Of a stretch of 64,000 nt of DNA, positions 8,588-18,505 are shown piece by piece (positions within the stretch are counted from its first letter, which is position 1; each line of letters opens with the position of its first letter). This DNA comes from Aestuariimicrobium kwangyangense DSM 21549 (GTDB lineage Bacteria > Actinomycetota > Actinomycetes > Propionibacteriales > Propionibacteriaceae). The notes under the pieces are model-generated. The model had not been told where the DNA came from. It made no database searches and saw only the letters and a program-made list of their open reading frames with translations. Location: assembly GCF_000421525.1 (NCBI RefSeq), contig NZ_ATXE01000004.1, positions 186,001 to 250,000 on the forward strand, read 5' to 3'. Both the position numbers and the translations under genes were made by a program.

Positions 8588-9655
8588 TCAGAGGGGGACC
8601 ACCACTCCGGTGCGCGCTGACCGGTAGAGCCCCAGCACCAACGCCAGAGAGCTGCGGTGCTCGACCAACGGCACCGGCGGACGAACCCCCTCCCCCACCC
8701 CGAGCCCGGTCAGGGCGTCGGCGATGGCTTCGTACTGGCGGGTGTGGCCCACTCCCAGGGGTTCCTCCCTGGTCACGGCCTCACGGAGGCCGGCGGGCAG
8801 GTCGTCCACCTGGTTGGTGCTCGACAAGGGGCGCTCGCGCACCTCGGAGTCGTCCTCGGCCGGGACCGAGCGGTGGAGGTAGCGGAGCCGGTGGTTCTCG
8901 ATGAGCGCCGACCCTTCGGAGCCCATCACCGAGAGGCTGACGTTCAGTCCGGGGTTGGCGGCGGTGGTGGCGTGCAGCGCAGCGAGGGCACCACTCTCGA
9001 ACCTCACCACGCCCACCGCTGTGTCCTCCACCTCGATGTGGTGGGCGAGAGTGGCCGTCCAGGCGAAGACCTCCACGGGTCGGCCGAGCAGGTGCACCAG
9101 TTCGTCGAGGGCGTGGATGCCCTGGTTGATCAGGGCCCCTCCGCCGTCGTGCTGCCAAGTGCCCCGCCAGTTGCTGCCCTCGAAGTAGGACTGGGGACGC
9201 CACCACGGCGTGGACGCGATGGCCGAGGTGATCCTCCCCAGCGAACCTGCCTCGATCAACTCGGCCACCAGGGAGGTCGCGGGGTCGAACCGGTGCTGGC
9301 TGATCACCGAGACCGTCCGGCCGGCGTCCGCCTCGGCGGCAAGCAGGGAGTCGATCCGCTCCAGGGTGATGTCGGCGGGCTTCTCGATCACCACGTGCTT
9401 GTCGAGGTCGAGCGCTTCGAGGGCGACCGCGACGTGGGCTCCCGTCGGCACGGTGACCGCGACCAGGTCGAAGGACACCACTCGGGCCGCCTCGGACAGG
9501 GTGCGGAAGGTCGGCACCCCGTAGCGGTCACCCCACGCAGGATGGCGGGGGGTGCGTTCGACGACGCAGGCCAGTTCGATTCCCCGGGCGGCCAAGATCG
9601 CCTCGGCGTGCACCGCGGCGATGAAACCCGTACCCACGAGCGCAACCCTGGTCAT
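8588..9655 (-). CDS. Gfo/Idh/MocA family oxidoreductase
   Basis: A 355-residue NAD(P)-dependent sugar oxidoreductase-like protein. The Rossmann motif VALVGTGFIAAVHAEA is at the N-terminus, the family EKP motif (VVIEKPADIT) near residue 90, and the C-terminal half has the open-faced beta-sheet pattern with NQGIHALDEL. Substrates in this family are sugars, inositols or bilin-type compounds and cannot be chosen here. Gene neighbours give no clear pathway, although the LarA-like racemase just upstream on the same strand (69 nt away) may be cotranscribed. Confidence 0.88.
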   Translation of the reverse strand: MTRVALVGTGFIAAVHAEAILAARGIELACVVERTPRHPAWGDRYGVPTFRTLSEAARVVSFDLVAVTVPTGAHVAVALEALDLDKHVVIEKPADITLERIDSLLAAEADAGRTVSVISQHRFDPATSLVAELIEAGSLGRITSAIASTPWWRPQSYFEGSNWRGTWQHDGGGALINQGIHALDELVHLLGRPVEVFAWTATLAHHIEVEDTAVGVVRFESGALAALHATTAANPGLNVSLSVMGSEGSALIENHRLRYLHRSVPAEDDSEVRERPLSSTNQVDDLPAGLREAVTREEPLGVGHTRQYEAIADALTGLGVGEGVRPPVPLVEHRSSLALVLGLYRSARTGVVVPL

Positions 9656-9724
9656 GGTCGCAGTCTGGCAGCGGGCCCACCCCCGCAGCAGGCGTTGCCA
9701 GGGCTTGCCCCGGGCCGGGCAGCC

Positions 9725-11137
9725 TCAGCCCGCCATCCGCGGGTGGAACGCAGGTGCCGTCAACTGGGGTACACACAGCACCCGCGGGGTTCGTCCGAGC
9801 AAGGCGGCGGCGTGACCGAGTGCCGACTCCACGTCGGGAGCGGTGCGCGCGCCCATCGCCCGGGCGAGGTCGGGGCGCTCGGCGCCGGCGATGACCACCG
9901 CCTGGGTCTGGTCGAGGGCGACCCCACCCATGTAGACCATCGAGAACGCGTGGAACGGGTGGTAGCCGTAGTCCTCACGGTACCGGGAGACCAGGCCCTC
10001 GTCGGTGGAGAGTTGATCATGGAACTGCACCATGTCGCGGGGGTGGTCGACGGCCTGCAGCAGGTCGAAGGCCGGCCGGTAGCTCGGGAAGTCGGCGTCG
10101 TTGAACCAGCCGTCGCAGATGCTGGCGGCGATCACGATGGGGGCGCGCACCAGAGCCGCCTTGGCCCGGACGATCGCAGCGCCACACGCCTGCATCATCA
10201 GGATCGGGTTCGAGCCCATCCCGGGCCCGTAGTGGAAGGTGCGCGGCATGCCCAGCAACAGGACGTCGAAGGGGTCACCGTCGAGCTCGACGTCGGTGCG
10301 CTGGGCCGCCAGTGGCCAACTGGCGCGCTCGACCTCGCTGATCGCCCCGGCTGCCACCGCCAGCTGTCGCGATCGGGAGTCGAGCACCGCGTCGACGGCC
10401 AGGAACCGACCGCCCAAGTGTTCCTCCATGCGCTCGCCGATGGCCCGCAGCTGTTCGCGGAAGCGTCCATGGGGGGTGGCGGGTACGAAGTCGGGGCGGT
10501 ACATCGTCCGCGGGGCGTGGTGGGCCGCGATCGAGCGCCACGAGGTCAGTCCGGTGGCGGGCATCTTCCAGCCGCCCGAGTACCCGCCGTACGGGTTGCC
10601 CGAGGCGTGCCCCACCAGCACCGAGAGGTCGGCTTCGACCGCGGCCCGGTTGACCTGCACCGGGTCTCCCAGGGACGACTCCCCCAGGTCGATCATGCCC
10701 TCGGGGTCCTCGGCGTCATGGTTGACGACCCTCATGCCGGCACAGCGCTCGAGCAGGTCGGCACCCAGGTACTCGGCCCACTCCTCGGGACGGTTCTTGC
10801 GGTGCAGTCCGATGGCGCACACGAGGGTGATGTCGCGGTCGCGCACACCGGCGGCAGCCAGTTCGTCCAGCACCGCCGTGATCGCCAGCCTGCGGTGCGC
10901 GGTGACGTGTGAGCCCCCCTTCACCCGGTCGGGGAAGCTGATGGTGACCGTTCCCCCGGGGCCGACCAGGTCTCCGATCGGGGGCATGCCCAGCGGTCGG
11001 GCGATCGCCTCCCGGGTGGCCCGATCGGGGTCAGCCAGCGGGGTCGGTTCGTGCACGATCCCCTCCCGGATCACCACTGAGTCGTCGGGGATCTCGACGG
11101 CCACGTCACCGTCGCCGTACTGAAGGTTCACCTGCAT
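9725..11137 (-). CDS. LarA-like nickel-dependent racemase family protein (DUF2088)
   Basis: A 470-residue protein of the lactate racemase (LarA) family, which interconverts alpha-hydroxyacid stereoisomers using a nickel-pincer cofactor attached to a lysine. The segment GYSGGWKMPATGLTSWRSI fits the family's cofactor-lysine region (around residue 190), followed by AAHH. The N-terminal domain carries DRVKGGSHVTAHRR and RKNRPEEWAEYLG. The ATG at 11137 is chosen because the frame upstream has no conserved sequence and runs over the divergent DUF488 gene. Cofactor-making genes (larB, larC, larE) are absent from the window. The hydroxyacid substrate is unknown; many family members act on substrates other than lactate. 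Confidence 0.83.
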   Translation of the reverse strand: MQVNLQYGDGDVAVEIPDDSVVIREGIVHEPTPLADPDRATREAIARPLGMPPIGDLVGPGGTVTISFPDRVKGGSHVTAHRRLAITAVLDELAAAGVRDRDITLVCAIGLHRKNRPEEWAEYLGADLLERCAGMRVVNHDAEDPEGMIDLGESSLGDPVQVNRAAVEADLSVLVGHASGNPYGGYSGGWKMPATGLTSWRSIAAHHAPRTMYRPDFVPATPHGRFREQLRAIGERMEEHLGGRFLAVDAVLDSRSRQLAVAAGAISEVERASWPLAAQRTDVELDGDPFDVLLLGMPRTFHYGPGMGSNPILMMQACGAAIVRAKAALVRAPIVIAASICDGWFNDADFPSYRPAFDLLQAVDHPRDMVQFHDQLSTDEGLVSRYREDYGYHPFHAFSMVYMGGVALDQTQAVVIAGAERPDLARAMGARTAPDVESALGHAAALLGRTPRVLCVPQLTAPAFHPRMAG

Positions 11138-11185
11138 GCGCTCGACTCTGGCACGCCCGGGGCCCACAGAGGAGAGACTCCAGGC

Positions 11186-11542
11186 ATGAAGTGCACGATC
11201 GCTCGCGTCCAGGACGCGAAGAAGGCCGGGCCGGACGACGGGTTCCGAGTGCTGGTCGACCGCTTGTGGCCCCGCGGGGTGAGGAAGCACGACCTGGACC
11301 ATGACCGGTGGGCCAAGGAGTTGGCTCCCAGCACCGAGCTGCGCCAGCGGTTCGGCCACGACCCCGACAAGTTCGCGGACTTCCGCACCGACTACCTCGC
11401 CGAACTGCAGCACTCGGACGAGGCCGGGCGCGTCGCCCGTGAACTGGTGGGCCTGCCCACGGTGATGCTGCTCTACTCTGCCCACGACACCGAGCACAAC
11501 CAGGCGGTCGTGCTCAAGGAATGGCTGGAGGGTCTGTCATGA
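11186..11542 (+). CDS. DUF488 family protein
   Basis: A 118-residue protein of the DUF488 family (short form). The conserved blocks VLVDRLWPRGVRK and WAKELAPSTELR are plain, as is LLYSAHDTEHNQAVVL near the C-terminus. The biochemical role is not established. The stop overlaps the next ATG (ATGA), so it is coupled to the dehydrogenase-like gene downstream. Confidence 0.88.
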   Translation: MKCTIARVQDAKKAGPDDGFRVLVDRLWPRGVRKHDLDHDRWAKELAPSTELRQRFGHDPDKFADFRTDYLAELQHSDEAGRVARELVGLPTVMLLYSAHDTEHNQAVVLKEWLEGLS

Positions 11543-12381
11543 GTGCGACGAGTGTGGGCGTCATCGGTCTGGGCGCGATGGGGTGGCCCATCGCCCACCA
11601 GCTGCGCGAGGCCGGCCGCGAGGTGGTGGTCACCGATGCCTCCGCCGCCGCACGGGATCGAGCCGCCGCGGCGGGCTTCAGCGTGTCCGAGACCAATGCC
11701 GCCCTGGCCGCCCGCGTGGGCGCGGTGGTGCTCTCGCTGCCCAATGACGCGATCGTCCGGCAGGTCACCCGGGAACTGTGGGCGACCGACGGCGGCCTGC
11801 TGGTGTGTGACACCTCGACCATCGGGCCCGGCACCGCGCGGGAGCTCGCCGACCTCGGCCCACACCTCGACACCCCGATCCTGGGGCGGCCGGCGGGCGT
11901 CGGCTCGTGGACGATCCCGGTCGGAGGCACCGAGTCACTGTTCGGCGCGGCGCGCGAGGTGCTCGAACCGCTGGCGCGGCGGGTCGTGCGGGTGGGTGAC
12001 CCCGGTGCGGCGGCGGCGCTCAAGGTGTGCAACAACCTGATGCTGTCGGCCATCAATGCGGTCACCGCCGAAGCGCTGGCGCTCGCCGGGGCCTCCGGTC
12101 TCGACCCGGCCACCTTCGTCGACGTGGTGCTCGACTCGGGGGCCGCCACGGTGTCGGGCCTGTTCCGTGATGTCGCACCCCGGGCGGTGGCAGGGGACTT
12201 CGTCCCCGTCTTCTCGGTCGCCCTGATGCGCAAGGATGCCCAGCTGGCGCTCGACCTGGCCGCCTCCGTCGGGGTCGACCTCGACGTGGTCGCGGCCAGT
12301 CAGCGCCTCAACGACGCCGCGATCGAGGCCGGCCTGGGTGGCGAGGACTCGATCGCGGTGTTGAAGACCCTGACCGGCTGA
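11539..12381 (+). CDS. NAD(P)-dependent beta-hydroxyacid dehydrogenase-like protein
   Basis: A 280-residue member of the 3-hydroxyisobutyrate dehydrogenase family. The nucleotide-binding motif VGVIGLGAMGWPIAHQL opens the protein; the substrate-site region with LGRPAGVGSW and the family's catalytic lysine region (AALKVCNNLMLSAINAV, around residue 165) follow. The ATG at 11539 overlaps the DUF488 stop, which decides the start. The usual DAPVSGG motif is changed to TPILGRPAG, so the substrate probably differs from classical members. Confidence 0.87.
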   Translation: MSATSVGVIGLGAMGWPIAHQLREAGREVVVTDASAAARDRAAAAGFSVSETNAALAARVGAVVLSLPNDAIVRQVTRELWATDGGLLVCDTSTIGPGTARELADLGPHLDTPILGRPAGVGSWTIPVGGTESLFGAAREVLEPLARRVVRVGDPGAAAALKVCNNLMLSAINAVTAEALALAGASGLDPATFVDVVLDSGAATVSGLFRDVAPRAVAGDFVPVFSVALMRKDAQLALDLAASVGVDLDVVAASQRLNDAAIEAGLGGEDSIAVLKTLTG

Positions 12382-12390
12382 GGACCGGCT

Positions 12391-12424
12391 GGTCGCCACT
12401 GGCCGAGGCCGCCGACTGGCGACC
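12391..12424. terminator. Probable bidirectional terminator hairpin
   Basis: GGTCGCCA at 12391-12398 pairs with TGGCGACC at 12417-12424, and the loop itself contains a small GGCC/GGCC pairing. It sits between the convergent dehydrogenase and purA stops. There is no U-tract on either side, common in high-GC actinobacteria. Confidence 0.45.
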
Positions 12425-12441
12425 CCGGGTGGAGGGCCTGC

Positions 12442-13961
<1,520 letters not shown>

Positions 13962-14411
13962 TCAGAACTCCTGGGTGTTGAGCTCCTGCCAGGCCTCCTC
14001 GGAGGAGTCGCGCAGGAACTGCGAGCACCGTTCGGCCTCGTCCACGTCACCGATCCGGACGCTGGCAACGGCCAGGGCCCACAGTGCGCGCAGGAAGCCC
14101 TGGTTGGGTTCGTGGTCCCACGGGATCGGTCCTGAACCCTTCCACCCAGCCCGGCGCAGGGCGTCGAGCCCCCGGTGGTAGCCGGTGCGGGCGTAGGCGT
14201 AGGCGGCCACGTCACCGCCCTCGGTGTGGGCGAGCAATGACCCCTCCGCCAACAACGCCCAGACGATGGACGAGGACGGGTACTCCCGCACCACGGAGAG
14301 GAAGCCGTCTCGTCCACGCTCGGCGAGCGCGTCGAGGGCCGGGTCGTCGGGCAGCCGCGTCGGGATTCCGGAGGCGGCCATCAGGTTCGGATGGGTCTCG
14401 GGTGTGGCCAT
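13962..14411 (-). CDS. DUF3151 family protein
   Basis: A 149-residue soluble protein matching the actinobacterial DUF3151 family, rich in conserved Trp and Gly: AYARTGYHRGLDALRRAGWK and PNQGFLRALWALAVAS. It looks alpha-helical, with TPR-like character. Function is unknown. The family is often found near purA and fructose-bisphosphate aldolase genes in actinobacteria (from memory); here it lies upstream of purA on the same strand with a 236-nt gap. Confidence 0.85.
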   Translation of the reverse strand: MATPETHPNLMAASGIPTRLPDDPALDALAERGRDGFLSVVREYPSSSIVWALLAEGSLLAHTEGGDVAAYAYARTGYHRGLDALRRAGWKGSGPIPWDHEPNQGFLRALWALAVASVRIGDVDEAERCSQFLRDSSEEAWQELNTQEF

Positions 14412-14427
14412 GGTCGGACTCTATCGC

Positions 14428-17400
14428 TCAGCGCTTCGGCTGCAGCGGGAGCACCGGTTGCTGGAGTGCCCCGACCTCGACCAGCGAGCGCTCCAGCAGC
14501 GGGGTCAGCGAGGTGACGTAGGTGTTGGTGAGGTGGCTGGACTGTCGATAGATGAACACGTTGCCCAGGGCCACGGGGCACAACTGCAGGGCGGGCGGGC
14601 AGATCCATGGGTTCATGCTGACCACGGGGGCGTCGAGTTGCCGGGCGGCGTAGCGCAGGTCCGCGGTTCCGTGGCCGTCGTTGGGGACGAATCGGCAGTT
14701 GTTCTGGCCGCTGTTGCGCTCCACGCACTGGTAGACCGATTCCTGGGTGGGCGGGGTGGGGTTGTCCTCGATGAACAGCACCTGACTGCCCTTGGCCTTC
14801 AGTTTCGACAGCAGGTCGACCATGCCGGGTCCTGTGGTGCCCTGGGTCTCGGCGTAGGTCGAGGTGATCACCAGGTCGGGCGGATCGGTCATCAATTGGG
14901 TGAGCAGGGCCGAGTTGTACTGGTTGCACCCCGGGTACTGGGGGGTGGACGCGAACGCGCAGCCCGACTTGGCCAGCGTCTGGATCCTCCAGCCGTGGCG
15001 GGCACCGATCACCCGCAGCGCAGGCTCCCACTGGTCCACCTTGGAGTCGCCCACCAGGGCCACCCGGACAGTGCCGTTCGGGTCACCGACGATGCACTGG
15101 TCGGGTCGTACCGGGGTGTCCTGGGTCTTGCCCCGCTGACAGCCCGAGGCATAGACCCACGGCACGTCCTTGGCGGCGACGGCCACCGCCGGTACCAGCG
15201 GCTTCGTCACTGCCATCGCCGCGTCGAGGTCGGTCCGCAGGGTGGGCATCCCCTCGACGGAGGAGTTGTGGACCAGCGACAGGGCGCCGGTGTAGTCGCC
15301 GGTCACCGGCAGCGGCGGGAGGGGCGCCGTCGGGGTCGGGGTGGGCGAGGAGGACGAGCTCGGCGAGGTGCTCGGTTCGGCGGCCGACGCCGAGGCGGTG
15401 GCCTGTCCACCCAACACGTCGACCTGCGCCACCGCCGGCACCTGGTGGCGGACGACCTGGGCCACGGCCACCGTCACCAGCAGCATGACCGCTGCCATGG
15501 CGAACACCCGGCGGGGGTGCTTCTGGAATCCACCGGCGAATCGGATCGGGTCCTCCACCAGCCGCAGGGTGAGCATCGACAACACCAGCGTCAGCAGCAC
15601 GATCACCACCCTCGAGAACCATCCCGCGTCGGGGTGGCGCAGCGTCCAGATCGCGATCAGCGGCCAGTGCCACAGGTAGATCGCGTAGCTGAGCATGCCG
15701 ATCTGGCGCATCACCGGGTTGCCGAGGGCACGCGCGACCCCCGTGGTGTCGTTGATGTTGCCGGCGACCAGGACCGCGGCACTGCCCGCCACCGGGAGCC
15801 ACGCCATCACCCCGGGCCATGGGTCACTTCGTCCGATCACGAAGGCTGACGCCACTACGGCCGTCACCCCGGCGCCGGCGAGCGGCATCGCCAGCCAGCG
15901 AGGCAGCCGGCGCATCCCCGCGGCCCCGCAGGCGACCATGGCGCCGATCGAGAGTTCCCAGAGTCGGGTGAAGGTGGAGAAATAGGCCCGACTGGCATCG
16001 TGGGCGGTGTACCACCAGGAGTAGAGGGCCGAGCCGACCGTGATCAGTCCGAGGCCGACCGTGATGGTCGGGAGCGCTCGCCTGCCCCATTTCCGTGCGA
16101 CCAGCAGGCACACGATGATGGTCAGCGGCCACAGGATGTAGAACTGCTCCTCGACACCCAGGCTCCAGTAGTGCTGGAAGGCCGACGGTGCGGCGTCCTC
16201 GGCGAGGTAGTCGACGGAGCGGGCCGTGAGGCCCCAGTTGAGCACGTAGACGGTGGCCAACTGGCCGTCGGTGCTGAGCCGGTCCCACTCGCTGGTGGGC
16301 AGCAGCCACCAACCGAGCAGCAGGGTGGAGAGGAGCACGAGGGTGGCCGCGGGCATCAGCCGCCGCAGCCGCCGTGACCAGAAGTCAGCCAGGTCGAGGC
16401 GACCTCGGCGTCGGACCATGCCGATCAGTTGCCCGGTGATCAGGAATCCCGAGATCACGAAGAAGACGTCGACCCCACTGAAGCCACCCCTGATCCCCGG
16501 GACACCCAGGTGGTACATGACCACCCAGATCACGGCGATGGCCCGCAGGCCCTCGATGTCGCCGCGCACGGTGGAGTACTTGGGTCGACGGTGCACCACC
16601 AGATCGAGCAACACCCGTCGCCAACTGCGCCGGGGTGCGGTGGTCATGGCGCGCCGTGCGGCAGGCCGGTGGGGGTCAACGGTGGGCGGTGCGTCGGTGC
16701 CGGGCGGCGTGCCAGCGGCCGGAGTGGCTGGGCTGGGCGGTGTCTGCTCGGGGGTCCTGGTCGGGAGCGACTCGGCTCCCACCTGCACGACCGTCCGTGG
16801 CCGATCTGCCACCGCCTGGGCGGCGCGGGAGTCGACCGTGGCATCCGGGAGATCGAGCGGGGCCGGGGCGGACAGGTCGAACGTGGTGGGCGGCAGCACG
16901 GTGGCGGCGATCTCGCCCCCACCGTTCGGGCCGGCACCGACCTGGCCCGAAACGCCCTGGGCTGCACTGGCCTGGCCTGGACTGATCTGCTCTGGACTGT
17001 TCTGTTCTGGACTGACGGGGGCGGGAGCGGTCCCGGACGGCACCGCCAGATAACCCACCACCTCGGACGCCGGCTCGCCGGTGACGAGGGTGGCTGCGGG
17101 TGAGGGCTGACGGTCAGCCTCCGGCTCCGGGATTGGATCAGGATCTGGATCCGGTTCCGGGACGAGGGTGAGCAGGTGCGCAGGCTCCGGCTCGGGATCC
17201 GGCACCACCTCAAGCTTGGGCCGGTCGCCGTCAACGGGCAGCGCACGACGGCTCGCCACCACCGGCACCATCCTCATCGGGGGCGGGGAGTCGTCCACCT
17301 CGGGCTCGATCGGATCACCCTCGGAGGCCAGGGCGCGTCGTGCCGCCAACTGGGCCCGCCGCGCCGAGAGCACCATCTCGTCGACGAACCTTCGGCCGGG

Positions 17401-17490
17401 CCCGGGCTCGTGGTCACTGGCGTGTCCCGGTTCACCCGAGCCACGTCTCGACGTCTCGTCGGAGGAACCACGGGCGGAGCCGGACTGCAC
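14428..17490 (-). CDS. OafA/YrhL-type membrane acyltransferase with SGNH-like C-terminal domain
   Basis: A 1020-residue protein in three parts. Residues 1 to about 305 are a low-complexity cytoplasmic region full of Pro, Glu, Asp and Gln, with repeated PEP/DPDP and SPEQ/SPGQ runs. From RGDIEGLRAIAVIWVVMYH to about residue 690 lies the acyltransferase-3 domain with some ten membrane helices and the conserved VDVFFVISGFLITG. After a Thr/Ser/Pro linker the last 250 residues form an extracellular SGNH-like domain (ALVGDSKVDQW carries the GDS nucleophile). Such proteins acetylate cell-wall polysaccharide or other surface glycans. The GTG at 17490 is preceded by AAAGGA. Acceptor unknown. Confidence 0.88.
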   Translation of the reverse strand: MQSGSARGSSDETSRRGSGEPGHASDHEPGPGRRFVDEMVLSARRAQLAARRALASEGDPIEPEVDDSPPPMRMVPVVASRRALPVDGDRPKLEVVPDPEPEPAHLLTLVPEPDPDPDPIPEPEADRQPSPAATLVTGEPASEVVGYLAVPSGTAPAPVSPEQNSPEQISPGQASAAQGVSGQVGAGPNGGGEIAATVLPPTTFDLSAPAPLDLPDATVDSRAAQAVADRPRTVVQVGAESLPTRTPEQTPPSPATPAAGTPPGTDAPPTVDPHRPAARRAMTTAPRRSWRRVLLDLVVHRRPKYSTVRGDIEGLRAIAVIWVVMYHLGVPGIRGGFSGVDVFFVISGFLITGQLIGMVRRRGRLDLADFWSRRLRRLMPAATLVLLSTLLLGWWLLPTSEWDRLSTDGQLATVYVLNWGLTARSVDYLAEDAAPSAFQHYWSLGVEEQFYILWPLTIIVCLLVARKWGRRALPTITVGLGLITVGSALYSWWYTAHDASRAYFSTFTRLWELSIGAMVACGAAGMRRLPRWLAMPLAGAGVTAVVASAFVIGRSDPWPGVMAWLPVAGSAAVLVAGNINDTTGVARALGNPVMRQIGMLSYAIYLWHWPLIAIWTLRHPDAGWFSRVVIVLLTLVLSMLTLRLVEDPIRFAGGFQKHPRRVFAMAAVMLLVTVAVAQVVRHQVPAVAQVDVLGGQATASASAAEPSTSPSSSSSPTPTPTAPLPPLPVTGDYTGALSLVHNSSVEGMPTLRTDLDAAMAVTKPLVPAVAVAAKDVPWVYASGCQRGKTQDTPVRPDQCIVGDPNGTVRVALVGDSKVDQWEPALRVIGARHGWRIQTLAKSGCAFASTPQYPGCNQYNSALLTQLMTDPPDLVITSTYAETQGTTGPGMVDLLSKLKAKGSQVLFIEDNPTPPTQESVYQCVERNSGQNNCRFVPNDGHGTADLRYAARQLDAPVVSMNPWICPPALQLCPVALGNVFIYRQSSHLTNTYVTSLTPLLERSLVEVGALQQPVLPLQPKR

Positions 17491-17652
17491 AGCGATCCTT
17501 TCGTGAGAGATGCGACACCACAGCCTAAGCCAGACCCATCCCGCGTCCGCAGGCGGCAGCGTAGGCTGGGCGGCAGCCTCGTCCGGCGTTCCCGGACGGT
17601 GCTGAACACCACCCCCTCAACCCTGTCTGCACGCCCCATCGGGAGGATCACC

Positions 17653-18225
17653 ATGTCCGGGACCGCCGAACTGCACCGCGCCACCTTGTCGCCCAGCAAG
17701 GCCGAGGTACTGGCTGACTGGCTGCCCCGTCAGGACTGGTTCGAGGGCGAGGATGCGGGCGACCTCGAGATCCTCGACACCTTCCGGTTCGTCGACCCCG
17801 AGGGTGAGGTGGGCATCGAGACCTTCCTGGTCCGCTCCCACGGTGCGATCTACCACGTGCCGTTCACCTATCGAGGTGCTCCGCTCAAGGGCGCGGACCG
17901 GTGGCTGGTCGGCACCATGCAGCACTCCGTGCTCGGCGAGCGCTTCATCTACGACGCTCCCGGCGACCCCGTCTACCAGGTGGAGTTGACCCGCGTGATC
18001 AGCGAGGGCGACAGCCAGGCCGAACTCGAACTCGACGGCGAACCGCTGGAACACCGGGCGACCGCCCAGGGCTCATGGGTCGACCCGACGGCCGAGTCGT
18101 CCGGTGTACTGCGGATCGCCCGCAACATCGACGAGATCTCCGCCGTCCGCGGACGAGGCACCCTGACCGTGGACTTCGCCGTTGACGGTGGACGCCGCGA
18201 AGCCGTGGTGGCCGTCCTGCGCTGA
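17653..18225 (+). CDS. Maltokinase N-terminal cap-like protein
   Basis: A 190-residue soluble protein resembling the stand-alone maltokinase N-cap-like proteins of actinobacteria. The conserved features are the start HRATLSPSKAEVLADWLP, the acidic FVDPEGEVGIETFLV, VPFTYRGAPLKGA and MQHSVLGERFIYDAPGDPVY. The kinase domain is absent, so it is not itself a maltokinase. The ATG at 17653 is chosen because homology-like sequence begins there and AGGA lies just upstream; the frame is open further upstream but covers the divergent promoter. A role in trehalose/glycogen metabolism is only suggested by the fold. Confidence 0.72.
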   Translation: MSGTAELHRATLSPSKAEVLADWLPRQDWFEGEDAGDLEILDTFRFVDPEGEVGIETFLVRSHGAIYHVPFTYRGAPLKGADRWLVGTMQHSVLGERFIYDAPGDPVYQVELTRVISEGDSQAELELDGEPLEHRATAQGSWVDPTAESSGVLRIARNIDEISAVRGRGTLTVDFAVDGGRREAVVAVLR

Positions 18226-18256
18226 GTCTGCGGGTGCCCACCGCCGGGGCACGGCA

Positions 18257-18390
18257 CCAGTTGCCCTCGTGCGGCCCAGTTGCCCTCGTGCGGCACCAGT
18301 TGCCCGCGCCCGGCGCAGTTGCCCTCGTCCAGGGGTAGGGCAGGTGCAGCGGAAGAGGGCAATTGGGGCCGGAATGGGGCAACGGGCGAG
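18257..18390. repeat. Inverted 19/20-nt repeat array, element 1
   Basis: Outward-reading units starting GGGCA on both sides of a 13-nt core (18325-18337, TCGTCCAGGGGTA). Left arm, minus orientation: GGGC ends at 18324, 18305, 18285 and 18266 (steps 19, 20, 19). Right arm, plus orientation: GGGC starts at 18338, 18357 and 18377 (steps 19, 20). Left units read GGGCAACTG then end near CACGA. The 280-nt gap holds this element and the weak promoter region of the next gene. The innermost units could pair in RNA (CAGTTGCCC with GGGCAGGTG). Confidence 0.8.
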
Positions 18391-18505
18391 CGCCGACACT
18401 CTGGCGCCTGTTCCACCTGTGGGTAACTTCGTCAACCGGTCCCAAGTTGTCCACAGACTTGTCCACCGCTCCTGATTCGAGCCGCGGGCGAGTTTGGCTG
18501 TGCCC

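Noticed and set aside
17176-17652. Long N-terminal extension of the maltokinase-cap-like gene
   Set aside because: It runs antisense over the acyltransferase gene; the family start is at 17653.
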